From an uncultured Micavibrio sp. (GTDB lineage Bacteria > Pseudomonadota > Alphaproteobacteria > Micavibrionales > UBA1664): a stretch of DNA of 7,026 nt. Location of the stretch: positions 1 to 7,026 of the forward strand of contig CAJXOI010000041.1 of assembly GCA_913057885.1 (NCBI GenBank), read 5' to 3'. The position numbers and the translations under genes were made by a program. Shown here in pieces: positions 1 to 6,571 of this stretch (its first letter is position 1; each line of letters begins with the position of its first letter). The notes beneath the pieces are model-generated. The model saw nothing but the letters and a program-made list of their open reading frames with translations. It was not told the origin of the DNA and did no database searches.

Positions 1-472
1 CTTTTGTCGCGCAATCCGGTTGCCCGTAGCGCCCCCCGCGATACCCCGCCACGGATGCGCAAATGACCAATTGGCCATGGCCCTGTTGTTCAAATTGCGG
101 TTCGATTACATCTATCATATTAAACGCACCGCCAATATTCACATCCAACATTTTATGGATGAAAGATAGGGGTTTTTTCTCGCCGCTGTGCGGAGAATAA
201 ATAGCCGCCAGAAATATAACGCTATCGATTTGTGAAAATGTCTTCAGAATGTCTTCTTGTGCGGAGACAATGTCTTTGGGCTCAGAGACATCTAATGGCG
301 CAACAACATGCCCATCACCATCCAGGGTTTTGAGAAGATCCTCTAATTTTTCTTGCCTGCGTGCCGACAGGGCAAGCTTTGCACCTTGTGATGCTAGCTC
401 TTTACTAAGAGCCGCGCCTATGCCGCTGCTGGCACCAATAATCCATATATGTTTTCCGCGAATGTCATCCAT
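1..472 (-). CDS. Short-chain dehydrogenase/reductase (SDR), C-terminus cut by window edge
   Basis: The first 157 residues of a Rossmann-fold NAD(P)-dependent oxidoreductase are visible; the rest lies beyond position 1. The cofactor glycine motif is GASSGIG (residues 13-19), although the preceding Thr of the usual TGxxxGxG is Ile. SARR (36-39) suggests NADPH preference, and LDV (60-62) fits the adenine-contact Asp. The usual NNAG is replaced by LAAI (88-91). N112 matches the structural Asn, S140 the catalytic Ser and K157 the catalytic Lys. Position 153, thirteen residues after the Ser, should be the catalytic Tyr of YxxxK but reads Asp (codon GAT). The ATG at 472 has a strong Shine-Dalgarno and begins 3 nt after the upstream hydrolase stop, so the two are probably co-translated. 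SDR genes often accompany Cfa/DUF1365 clusters; the substrate is unknown. The family call is secure, but activity is uncertain because of the Asp. Confidence 0.9.
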   Translation of the reverse strand, partial: MDDIRGKHIWIIGASSGIGAALSKELASQGAKLALSARRQEKLEDLLKTLDGDGHVVAPLDVSEPKDIVSAQEDILKTFSQIDSVIFLAAIYSPHSGEKKPLSFIHKMLDVNIGGAFNMIDVIEPQFEQQGHGQLVICASVAGYRGGRYGQPDCATK

Positions 473-475
473 AAT

Positions 476-1333
476 TTATCTCCTTTGACTCTCAAAAAAA
501 GTGATCATTTCCTCTTTAATATTGGATTTATGCCGCCAATACCACATAAGCGACCCTATGGTTTCCGAATGATCTATGTCGGGATATGTAACCATTTCAA
601 CCTGACCGCCTTGATTTTCAATGGCGGCTTTTAATTTTTTCGTATTTTGCAGCGCAACGGTCCCATCATCCAATCCTTGAATTAAAAGCATTGGCGGTTG
701 CCCGCCGTCGACAAAATTATTGGCACGTATGCGCGGATATTGTTCAGGTGGACCAAACATGGCTTTTAAATCATCTGATTGTGGTTCAAAAGCATAAGGG
801 CCGGATAATCCCACAAAGCCCTTTATAACAGATCGGCGTAGACCATATTCTTTCAAATATTGTGGGTCTGTTGAAACCAATGCACCAAGATGCGCACCAG
901 ATGAGTGGCCAGATAAAAATATCATATTTGGATCACCGTTATAATCGCCAATGTTTTTATGAGTCCATGCGATTGCAGCGGCCGCGTCCTTCACAAACGC
1001 GGGAAATTTGACGGCCGGATATTTGCGATAGTCAGGGATAACAACGATATAACCCTCGGTTAGAAAGCGATTTGCGACAAAGCGATATTGTTCCTTTTGG
1101 CCGAATGTCCAGCGCCCGCCATATAGAAAAACGAGAACAGGAGCGTTTCGGGCATTTTGAGGAACGTAAAGATCCAGTTTTTGCCCAGTTTCCCTATCAT
1201 AAATAATGTCCGAATATGTTGTGGCGTTATTGAATGTTGAGGGAACATTGGCAACGAATAACCCCGCCTCGGTGCAAGCATTGAGGAATAAGACGGCCAG
1301 CGCGGTAAGTGTTATTTTTTGCAAAGAATACAT
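476..1333 (-). CDS. Probable lipoprotein alpha/beta-hydrolase (carboxylesterase, BD-FAE/HSL-like)
   Basis: This is a serine hydrolase predicted to act on an ester at the cell envelope. From Met at 1333 the protein has 285 residues. It opens with a lipoprotein signal (MYSLQK, then a hydrophobic stretch) ending in a lipobox LNAC with Cys20; the residue after Cys is Thr, not Asp. The oxyanion-hole motif is YGGRW (71-75) rather than the common HGGxW. The nucleophile elbow GHSSG (142-146) gives Ser144, and the triad is completed by a probable Asp223 in LDDGTV and His255 in DIDHSE. In-frame ATGs at 1363 and 1381 would add 10 or 16 residues. The start at 1333 was chosen because it gives a normal-length signal peptide, although none of the three has a strong Shine-Dalgarno. 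The gene sits between the chalcone-isomerase-like and SDR genes. The substrate is unknown; an acyl-ester or lipid substrate is only inferred from the neighbours. Confidence 0.87.
   Translation of the reverse strand: MYSLQKITLTALAVLFLNACTEAGLFVANVPSTFNNATTYSDIIYDRETGQKLDLYVPQNARNAPVLVFLYGGRWTFGQKEQYRFVANRFLTEGYIVVIPDYRKYPAVKFPAFVKDAAAAIAWTHKNIGDYNGDPNMIFLSGHSSGAHLGALVSTDPQYLKEYGLRRSVIKGFVGLSGPYAFEPQSDDLKAMFGPPEQYPRIRANNFVDGGQPPMLLIQGLDDGTVALQNTKKLKAAIENQGGQVEMVTYPDIDHSETIGSLMWYWRHKSNIKEEMITFFESQRR
479..486 (-). promoter_or_regulatory. Shine-Dalgarno of the SDR gene
   Basis: The minus strand reads AAAGGAGA here, with the AGGAG core at 480-484 lying 7 nt before the ATG at 472. It sits inside the last codons of the upstream hydrolase gene and fixes the SDR start. 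It is the clearest ribosome-binding site in the window. Confidence 0.8.
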
Positions 1334-1426
1334 GTTAAAATACTTTGTTATATGAACAAACATCCATGATGTTCGTTCCATTATACTGCTCTTATTACCG
1401 CCCTATGATAATCCCAGGGAAAATCT

Positions 1427-1999
1427 TTACTCTCTGTAAGAAACAGGTCGACTTGCGGTATTATCTTTTTCAGCATTTGAATAACCAAGCAAGCTATAAC
1501 GGAAATTGGGAATGCTGGTCTCGGGGCCAAGCCAAATCGCAAAAAATTTTTTTCCCAAGGCCGGGGCTTTGATTGTTCCGACACGTGTATCGCCCATGTA
1601 AAACAGAGTATGGCCATCTTGGGTGTAAATTCCGGTTAATTGATCGCCATTTTGAACATCCGGAAAGGCCTGCCGCATCTGAGTGTGCCAAGTTGCCAAT
1701 TTGACCTCGTCATCAAAGCCTTGTTTCCGTATTTCTTTAATAGATCGATCGGCAATATCTTCACCCTCAAAATCTCTAAGATAAGAAAGCGTTAATGCAA
1801 ATGGTTTTTGCTTGGCCCATTGCCCGTTTGGGGCAAATAATGTGGCGTCATACACATCCCAAAACATTACTGTTAAACGGGCTTCACCCACTTTTTGGGC
1901 TTTGGGAATGTGTTTTTCAACAAAGGGCATATTCGCCAATGCAGGATTGATGGCAAAGAAATGCAGCATAAAAAATGTGAGCGACAATATTTTAAGCAT
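1427..1999 (-). CDS. Secreted chalcone-isomerase-like protein
   Basis: This 190-residue protein has an N-terminal signal peptide: a hydrophobic stretch at residues 4-20 and likely cleavage after ALA at residue 22, which puts the mature protein in the periplasm. The body resembles the bacterial chalcone-isomerase-like family. Features seen include VMFWDVYDATLF (44-55), LTLSYLRDFEG (69-79) followed by a helix with IKEIRKQG, and a C-terminal beta-rich segment with GDTRVGTIKAPALG. Members of this family are not shown to isomerise chalcones, and some related folds bind fatty acids, so lipid binding is a reasonable guess here. The ATG at 1999 lies within the end of the Cfa-like gene (8-nt overlap) and has a good Shine-Dalgarno, so translational coupling is likely. 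Proteins of this type commonly occur in Cfa/DUF1365 clusters. The exact biochemical role is unknown. Confidence 0.8.
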   Translation of the reverse strand: MLKILSLTFFMLHFFAINPALANMPFVEKHIPKAQKVGEARLTVMFWDVYDATLFAPNGQWAKQKPFALTLSYLRDFEGEDIADRSIKEIRKQGFDDEVKLATWHTQMRQAFPDVQNGDQLTGIYTQDGHTLFYMGDTRVGTIKAPALGKKFFAIWLGPETSIPNFRYSLLGYSNAEKDNTASRPVSYRE

Positions 2000-3152
2000 G
2001 ATTCAGCTCCACCTGAATAACATCCGTCCGCCCTGTCCTAAAGCCCGATGCACATGCGGCAAGGTAAAAACGCCATAAACGAATAAAGCCATCGTCATAG
2101 CCAAGCGCCTTTATATCATCAATTTTTGCGTCAAAATTGGCCAACCATGTTTCTAATGTTCTGGCGTAATCCAGGCCAAACTGATAATGATTTCCGGTTT
2201 TAAGACCTGCTTTACGCGCCTCTTCGTTAAAACGGGATGGGCTTGGCAACATGCCGCCAGGGAAAATATAGCTTCGGATAAAATCACCGCCACGGCGATA
2301 CCGTGGGAAGTCATGTTCATTCATCGTGATGGTTTGAATGACGGCAGTTCCCTTTTCGGACAACAAGTCTTTAACTTTGCCGAAATAGGTGGGCCAATAT
2401 CGCTCGCCCACGGCCTCGAACATTTCAATGGAAATAATATTGTCGAATTTTCCACTTTGGTGGCGGTAATCTTCAAGGGCGATATTTGCGTTTTTACCAA
2501 GACGGTTTTGCGCATAGTCATGTTGTTGTTCAGACAGAGTAATGCCCTTAATGTCATAGTCACCTTTAGTGATCGCGCGTTCAGCCAATCCACCCCAACC
2601 GCATCCAACTTCAAGCAAACGCCCCGAGGAATTTCCCAGACAATCGATCATGCGGTCATATTTGCGGTGCTGCGCGGCGGTTAGATCATTATCATTTTGA
2701 TCAAACAAAGCCGACGAATAAGTCATTGAGGGGTCGAGCCATAATTGGTAAAAATCATTCCCTAAATCATAATGGGCGTGAATATTCTTCTTGCTGCCCT
2801 TCACTGTGTTTAAGCGCAATAAATACGACAAACGCGAAACAGTCCGAAAAAGATTGTGTCCCGTTACCATGCGATCCATCGCCTGACGATTAAGTAAGCC
2901 CAGTGTTGTTAAGGCCCTGAGGTCATTACTTTCCCACAGACCATGGCGGTAATCGTCGGCAAAACCGACATCACCTTTGCGAATCATATTGGACACGACC
3001 CGCCAATCGTGGAGGGTTATGTTGGCAGTTTCACCGTCCTCTTTTCCTTGGAAAACACGGGTTTGCCCATCTGGAGTTGTTAACTCAAGGGTCCCTGACT
3101 GAAGATGATCAAGGCTTTTAAATAATGTATCTGTTGCAATTTGTTTCAGCAT
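1992..3152 (-). CDS. Cfa-like SAM-dependent fatty-acyl-phospholipid methyltransferase (cyclopropane-fatty-acid synthase family)
   Basis: This enzyme should transfer a methyl group from S-adenosylmethionine to the double bond of an unsaturated acyl chain in membrane phospholipid. With ATG at 3152 it has 386 residues, close to the E. coli enzyme. Motifs, in numbering from the alternative GTG at 3170 (subtract 6 for the ATG): HAHYDLGNDFYQLWLD (131-146), MTYSSALF (149-156), the SAM loop LLEVGCGWGG (185-194), SIEMFEAVGE (247-256), YIFPGGMLPS (301-310), and a C-terminal FYLAACASGFRTG (368-380). Of the E. coli Cfa bicarbonate-site residues (recalled as C139, E239, H266, I268, Y317), Glu252, Ile281 and Tyr335 are kept, but Cys is Ser153 and His is Gln279. 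This pattern occurs in Cfa relatives that make methylated rather than cyclopropane chains, so UfaM-like methylation is an alternative. Neither start has a clear Shine-Dalgarno; a TAG at 3177-3179 blocks extension further upstream. Confidence 0.93.
   Translation of the reverse strand: MLKQIATDTLFKSLDHLQSGTLELTTPDGQTRVFQGKEDGETANITLHDWRVVSNMIRKGDVGFADDYRHGLWESNDLRALTTLGLLNRQAMDRMVTGHNLFRTVSRLSYLLRLNTVKGSKKNIHAHYDLGNDFYQLWLDPSMTYSSALFDQNDNDLTAAQHRKYDRMIDCLGNSSGRLLEVGCGWGGLAERAITKGDYDIKGITLSEQQHDYAQNRLGKNANIALEDYRHQSGKFDNIISIEMFEAVGERYWPTYFGKVKDLLSEKGTAVIQTITMNEHDFPRYRRGGDFIRSYIFPGGMLPSPSRFNEEARKAGLKTGNHYQFGLDYARTLETWLANFDAKIDDIKALGYDDGFIRLWRFYLAACASGFRTGRTDVIQVELNHA
2007..2014 (-). promoter_or_regulatory. 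Shine-Dalgarno of the chalcone-isomerase-like gene
   Basis: The minus strand reads AGGTGGAG, with GGAG ending 7 nt before the ATG at 1999. It lies within the last codons of the Cfa-like gene and supports the overlapping start. Confidence 0.65.
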
Positions 3153-3181
3153 AACAATCAAAAATAGCACAAATGACTAAC

Positions 3182-3196
3182 AAAAGAATTTCTTTT
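3182..3196. repeat. Short AT-rich palindrome in the DUF1365/Cfa-like gap
   Basis: AAAAGAA, a single T, then TTCTTTT form a perfect 7+1+7 inverted repeat between the DUF1365 stop and the Cfa-like start. It is A/T-dominated, so chance is plausible. It is not followed by a transcript-side T-run after a GC-rich stem, so it is not a convincing terminator; an operator is possible but unsupported. Confidence 0.35.
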
Positions 3197-3199
3197 CGA

Positions 3200-3985
3200 T
3201 TAAATTTTTTTAACATCCTCTGTGGCGCTGTGTCGCGGTCTTTTTTGCGCTGGTTTTGGGATATATTTTATACCCTTCAAAACAATTTTCACTGCCTGCC
3301 AATGGATCAGGGCAATTGCCTTAAATGTAACGAGTGGATACGCCCAAAATGCGCGCCTCAAAGTTGGCTTATGCATTTCTTGCATATCGCCCACCAAGGA
3401 TGTGATCAACTTTTTTTCACCGTTTGCACCAAAAAAATCAATCCATGCGCCAAATTGATTATCACGAAAATCGAAGCGAAATGTGTAATGCCCCTCGCGT
3501 TCCATAAACGGGGAAACGTGAAATAATTTATCCCCTTTTAAAACATCTTTTTCCTTGATGGGGCGCTGGTCGGGATGAGCACAGATGTAACTGTGACGTT
3601 CACCGAATGTATTATGGACCTCGCAAATAACGGCACGGACATCCCCTTTTTTATCCTGGCAGATCCAAAAACTGACGGGGTTAAAAACGTACCCAAACAC
3701 ACGTGGCATGCACAACAGGGTTATTTCGCCATCGGCCTTGCTGATGCCGTATTTTTTCAATGCTTTTTTTGCCCATGATTGTAGTGATGACCCATCGCAA
3801 TCCCCGTGATCACGATCATAAAAGGACATTGCCGCGAAACGGTTATAAGAAAGTGGCATTTTGTCGATTTTTGATAAAGGCAGACTTATGTAATAAATGC
3901 CGTATCGAAAGGCATTTTCTTTAGGAAAAAGCCTTGCGTGCATGACCTTTCCAAACAGCACTTGCGGGGTGTCACTTATTCCCAT
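3200..3985 (-). CDS. DUF1365 domain-containing protein
   Basis: This 261-residue protein matches the DUF1365 family along its length, with no signal peptide. Conserved blocks in order: HARLFPKENAFRY (16-28), the acidic segment DRDHGDCDG (57-65), LLCMPRVFGYVFNPVSFWIC (90-109), EVHNTFGERHSY (122-133) and KLFHVSPFM (153-161). The biochemical activity of the family is not established. Its genes almost always sit beside an FAD-dependent oxidoreductase and a Cfa-like gene, as here, and in Rhodobacter members are tied to the singlet-oxygen response and unusual fatty acids (family knowledge). The ATG at 3985 overlaps the end of the FAD-protein gene by 10 nt, with a GGAG at 3996-3999 spaced 10 nt away. 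Met15 is an internal alternative, but residues 8-15 already fit the family's start. Some late residues (roughly 211-240) are hydrophobic and may associate with the membrane. Confidence 0.92.
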   Translation of the reverse strand: MGISDTPQVLFGKVMHARLFPKENAFRYGIYYISLPLSKIDKMPLSYNRFAAMSFYDRDHGDCDGSSLQSWAKKALKKYGISKADGEITLLCMPRVFGYVFNPVSFWICQDKKGDVRAVICEVHNTFGERHSYICAHPDQRPIKEKDVLKGDKLFHVSPFMEREGHYTFRFDFRDNQFGAWIDFFGANGEKKLITSLVGDMQEMHKPTLRRAFWAYPLVTFKAIALIHWQAVKIVLKGIKYIPKPAQKRPRHSATEDVKKI

Positions 3986-5226
3986 GGGATGGAAACTCCG
4001 ATGGCTTTTGCAACATTAACCGCAGAAAGCAAGCCATCTTCGTGAAATCCATAGCGTTGATAGGCCCCGCAAAACCACAGCCCGCGCTTTCCCTGAATTT
4101 GTCTCATACGGGGCTGAGCGTTGATGGCCGAACGATCAAAAATCGGATGCGTAAAAACATGTTCATCAATAATTTTGTCTTGGTCTGGTTCTCGTCCAGG
4201 ATTTAATGTGACCAGAACCGGGTTCTCTGTCTCAAAATTTTGTAGATTGTTCATCCAATAGCTAAGCGAGACATGAGGTTTTGTGTCTTTTTTTCCTTCG
4301 GACAGATACACCCAACTGGCCCAACATTTTTTGTTTTGGGGCATAAAACTCTCGTCCGTGTGCGTAACAATGCGGTTATCTTGATAACGGAAAGACCCTA
4401 AAATATCTTTTTCGGCGTTGCTTGGTTTATCTATTAACGACAGAGCTTCATCGGCGTGGCAGGCCAAAATAACCTGATCAAACATATACTCTTTATCATC
4501 TTGAGTTTGAATGAGGGCGCGTCCATCCTTTTGAGGAATCACTTTTGTTGCGCCGTTATTTTTATGCACTTTACCATCCAGCGCATTTATCAGGCGCGAT
4601 ACATATTCACGACTACCGCCGCTGACGGTGTACCATTGCGGGCGGTTGACCAAATTTAACAGGCCGTGATTATCAAAAAATTTCAAAAAGGTCTTGGCCG
4701 GGAATTGCATGATGGTGTCGATAGGGCAACTCCAAATTGCGGCGCCCATGGCCAACAAATAATAATTTCGAAACCATTTTCCCATATCCATTTCATCCAA
4801 ACATTCGCCCAAGGTGATGTCATCGTCCCGTTTGGTATAACTGCGGGCCTGCTTGTTAAACCGAATAATATCGTACAACATCCCCCAAAAGGCAGGGCGG
4901 ATCAAATTTGATTTTTGTGCAAATAATCCACCAGATGCATATTCCAACCACCCATTATCGATGCTGGCGCCAAAGGACATATCGCTTTTTTCATATGGCA
5001 CATTAAGCGCCCGAAATAACCCAAATAAATTAGGATAATTCCAATCATTAAAAACAATAAATCCTGTATCTACGGATATAGGTTTTGATTGGTCTTGAAC
5101 ATCTATAGTGCGGCTGTGCCCACCGATATAATTATTCTTTTCAAATAAGGTGACGTCGTGATGGGGCGCCAACAAATAGGCCGCGCCCATTCCCGAAATT
5201 CCCGCGCCAATAACTGCAATTTTCAT
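3976..5226 (-). CDS. FAD/NAD(P)-binding oxidoreductase (amine-oxidase-like, COG2907 type)
   Basis: This 416-residue flavoprotein starts directly with the dinucleotide-binding Rossmann motif GAGISGMGAAYLL (7-19), followed by the Glu-ending second strand TLFEK (26-30) and IGGHSRT (34-40). VDTGFIVFNDWNYPNL (52-67) is a signature of this subfamily. The C-terminal FAD-contact segment LWFCGAYQRYGFHEDGLLSA (383-402) closes the cofactor site. It probably carries out a redox step, such as desaturation or oxidation, on acyl chains made with the Cfa-like enzyme; that is inference from its invariable pairing with DUF1365 and Cfa-like genes. The substrate is not known. The ATG at 5226 coincides with the start of the Rossmann strand, so it is reliable despite a weak GAGG at 5240-5243, 13 nt away. 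It follows the kinase gene after 47 nt and overlaps DUF1365 by 10 nt. Confidence 0.93.
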   Translation of the reverse strand: MKIAVIGAGISGMGAAYLLAPHHDVTLFEKNNYIGGHSRTIDVQDQSKPISVDTGFIVFNDWNYPNLFGLFRALNVPYEKSDMSFGASIDNGWLEYASGGLFAQKSNLIRPAFWGMLYDIIRFNKQARSYTKRDDDITLGECLDEMDMGKWFRNYYLLAMGAAIWSCPIDTIMQFPAKTFLKFFDNHGLLNLVNRPQWYTVSGGSREYVSRLINALDGKVHKNNGATKVIPQKDGRALIQTQDDKEYMFDQVILACHADEALSLIDKPSNAEKDILGSFRYQDNRIVTHTDESFMPQNKKCWASWVYLSEGKKDTKPHVSLSYWMNNLQNFETENPVLVTLNPGREPDQDKIIDEHVFTHPIFDRSAINAQPRMRQIQGKRGLWFCGAYQRYGFHEDGLLSAVNVAKAIGVSIPWE

Positions 5227-5273
5227 GATGCAAAGTATGCCTCGAAATCACTTACAATGCTATGGCATGTTTC
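5227..5273 (-). other. 47-nt gap between kinase and lipid cluster; possible internal promoter
   Basis: One of the larger junctions in the window, separating the two-component system from the metabolic genes. It holds a small dyad, ATGC-TATG-GCAT at 5257-5268, and a CATACT resembling a -10 box (minus strand, 5234-5239). No properly spaced -35 is visible, and there is no GC-rich stem with a T-run, so neither promoter nor terminator can be called. Confidence 0.2.
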
Positions 5274-6569
5274 TTAAAACTTTGTAACGATACGCAGGCC
5301 GGGGTTATTCGGTTCAGCATGAATGTGTCCGCCATGCAGCACAATGACCGCTTTAACAAGGCTTAATCCTAATCCTGTTCCTTTGGTTGTTCGGCTTTTT
5401 TCCGTGCGATAAAACCGGTCATAGATTTTATTGATATCATCCTCGTCAACGCCAATACCGCTATCGGAAATGGTCAATGTGATGCCATCATGATTGGATA
5501 TAAGCTCTATGTGGATGCTACCATCTTGGGAGGTAAATTTAATCGCATTATCCAACAAATTGGCGCATGCTTGAAATAATAAATCTTTATCACCATGCAG
5601 TGTCGCGGATTCTGTATTCACCGTTAGGTTGATGTTTTTTTCCTCGGCAAGCGGTGTGTAAAAATCGATTACATCTTCAATGATGCGTTCAAGGTCGATG
5701 GTATGAAAATGACTTTTTTGCTGTTCCGTTTCAATGCGCGATACACGCAATAATGCGGTAAAAGTATCAAGCAAATGATCGGCCTCGTTTAATAATACAT
5801 CGTAATCCTCTTGCTCGTATTTTTTTTGCAAATCTTCAATGTGATTACGCAGTCTTGTAAGGGGCGTTCTTAAATCATGCGCGATATTGTCCGACACTTG
5901 TCGTACACCTGCCATCAATGTTTCAATCCGATCCAAAAGGGAATTTAGAATAATTGCCATGTTGCTTAGGTCATCCCAGTGGGAGTTAAATTCCAATCGT
6001 CTTGATAAATCGCCAGTGCGGATAATGTCTTGTGCCGTTTCGACAATTTTGTTGGTCCCGCTGACTACAAACACACTGATGATGTAACTTGCAAATACAA
6101 CTAACATCACAAAAACAATGCTGGCAAATCCCAAAATTTGCATGAAGTAAAATTGATTGTAAATCTCGGTAATATCAAACCCGATCAACAGTTTTAATCC
6201 GTTTCCAAGGGTATAAATTTTCCCTGCATAGCGGTTACCGCTCTCTAGATAACGAAAAATCAAAAGCCCTTCCGTGTTTTGCGAGAGTCTTTCAAAGGAT
6301 TGAATTGTTTCAGGAAATGAACCGTCCTCATCCAGATAAAGATATACATAGTCTCCAACGGCGCCTTGTTCCTCTAGCCCTGTTTTGTCCACCAATGACA
6401 TTTGCGAGTCTAACACAGCCTCGGTGCTCTCAACGAAATGTCCTTGGGTAAAGTAATTGATGAAGTATCCAAGTGATAGCGCCGCCATTCCGCATAAGAC
6501 GGTAAATAGAACCGCCATGATAAAGCTGGAGCTTTTGATATAACTGCGTTTGGTTTGGGCCGTTGGCAT
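5274..6569 (-). CDS. HAMP-domain sensor histidine kinase (two-component system)
   Basis: This 431-residue inner-membrane kinase should sense an envelope signal and phosphorylate the adjacent response regulator. Membrane segments lie at about residues 15-40 and 143-170 and flank a periplasmic region of about 100 residues with no domain I recognise. A HAMP linker follows (about 170-222). The HisKA H-box is DNIAHDLRTPLTRLRN (227-242), with phospho-acceptor His231. The ATP-binding domain has the N-box NLLDNAIKF (337-345), the G1 box DSGIG (369-373), the F-box region YDRFYR (383-388) and the G2 box GTGLGLSL (397-404). All expected catalytic motifs are present, so it looks functional. The ATG at 6569 is 2 nt after the regulator stop, indicating coupled expression. 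The family resembles QseC/CreC-like kinases; the signal is not identifiable. Confidence 0.96.
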   Translation of the reverse strand: MPTAQTKRSYIKSSSFIMAVLFTVLCGMAALSLGYFINYFTQGHFVESTEAVLDSQMSLVDKTGLEEQGAVGDYVYLYLDEDGSFPETIQSFERLSQNTEGLLIFRYLESGNRYAGKIYTLGNGLKLLIGFDITEIYNQFYFMQILGFASIVFVMLVVFASYIISVFVVSGTNKIVETAQDIIRTGDLSRRLEFNSHWDDLSNMAIILNSLLDRIETLMAGVRQVSDNIAHDLRTPLTRLRNHIEDLQKKYEQEDYDVLLNEADHLLDTFTALLRVSRIETEQQKSHFHTIDLERIIEDVIDFYTPLAEEKNINLTVNTESATLHGDKDLLFQACANLLDNAIKFTSQDGSIHIELISNHDGITLTISDSGIGVDEDDINKIYDRFYRTEKSRTTKGTGLGLSLVKAVIVLHGGHIHAEPNNPGLRIVTKF

Positions 6570-6571
6570 TG

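Noticed and set aside
249..634. Two plus-strand open frames across the SDR/hydrolase junction
   Set aside because: Both overlap minus-strand genes with clear motifs and have low-complexity or unfamiliar translations; shadow frames.
2187..2684. 165-codon open frame on the plus strand
   Set aside because: It lies wholly antisense to the Cfa-like gene, whose family motifs are unmistakable, and its translation shows no recognisable domain.
3153..3170. GTG at 3170 as the start of the Cfa-like gene
   Set aside because: It adds only a hydrophobic hexapeptide with no better ribosome-binding site; ATG at 3152 fits typical family N-termini better, though the GTG is not excluded.
5227..5273. Sigma-70 or ECF promoter for the lipid cluster
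   Set aside because: A CATACT-like -10 can be seen but no -35 at acceptable spacing, and I could not match a sigma-E/ChrR consensus; kept only as a low-confidence gap entry.
5820..5827. Run of eight T (A8 on the sense strand) in the kinase gene as a frameshift site
   Set aside because: The kinase frame stays intact through it to all ATP-binding motifs, so nothing suggests programmed slippage or a broken gene.
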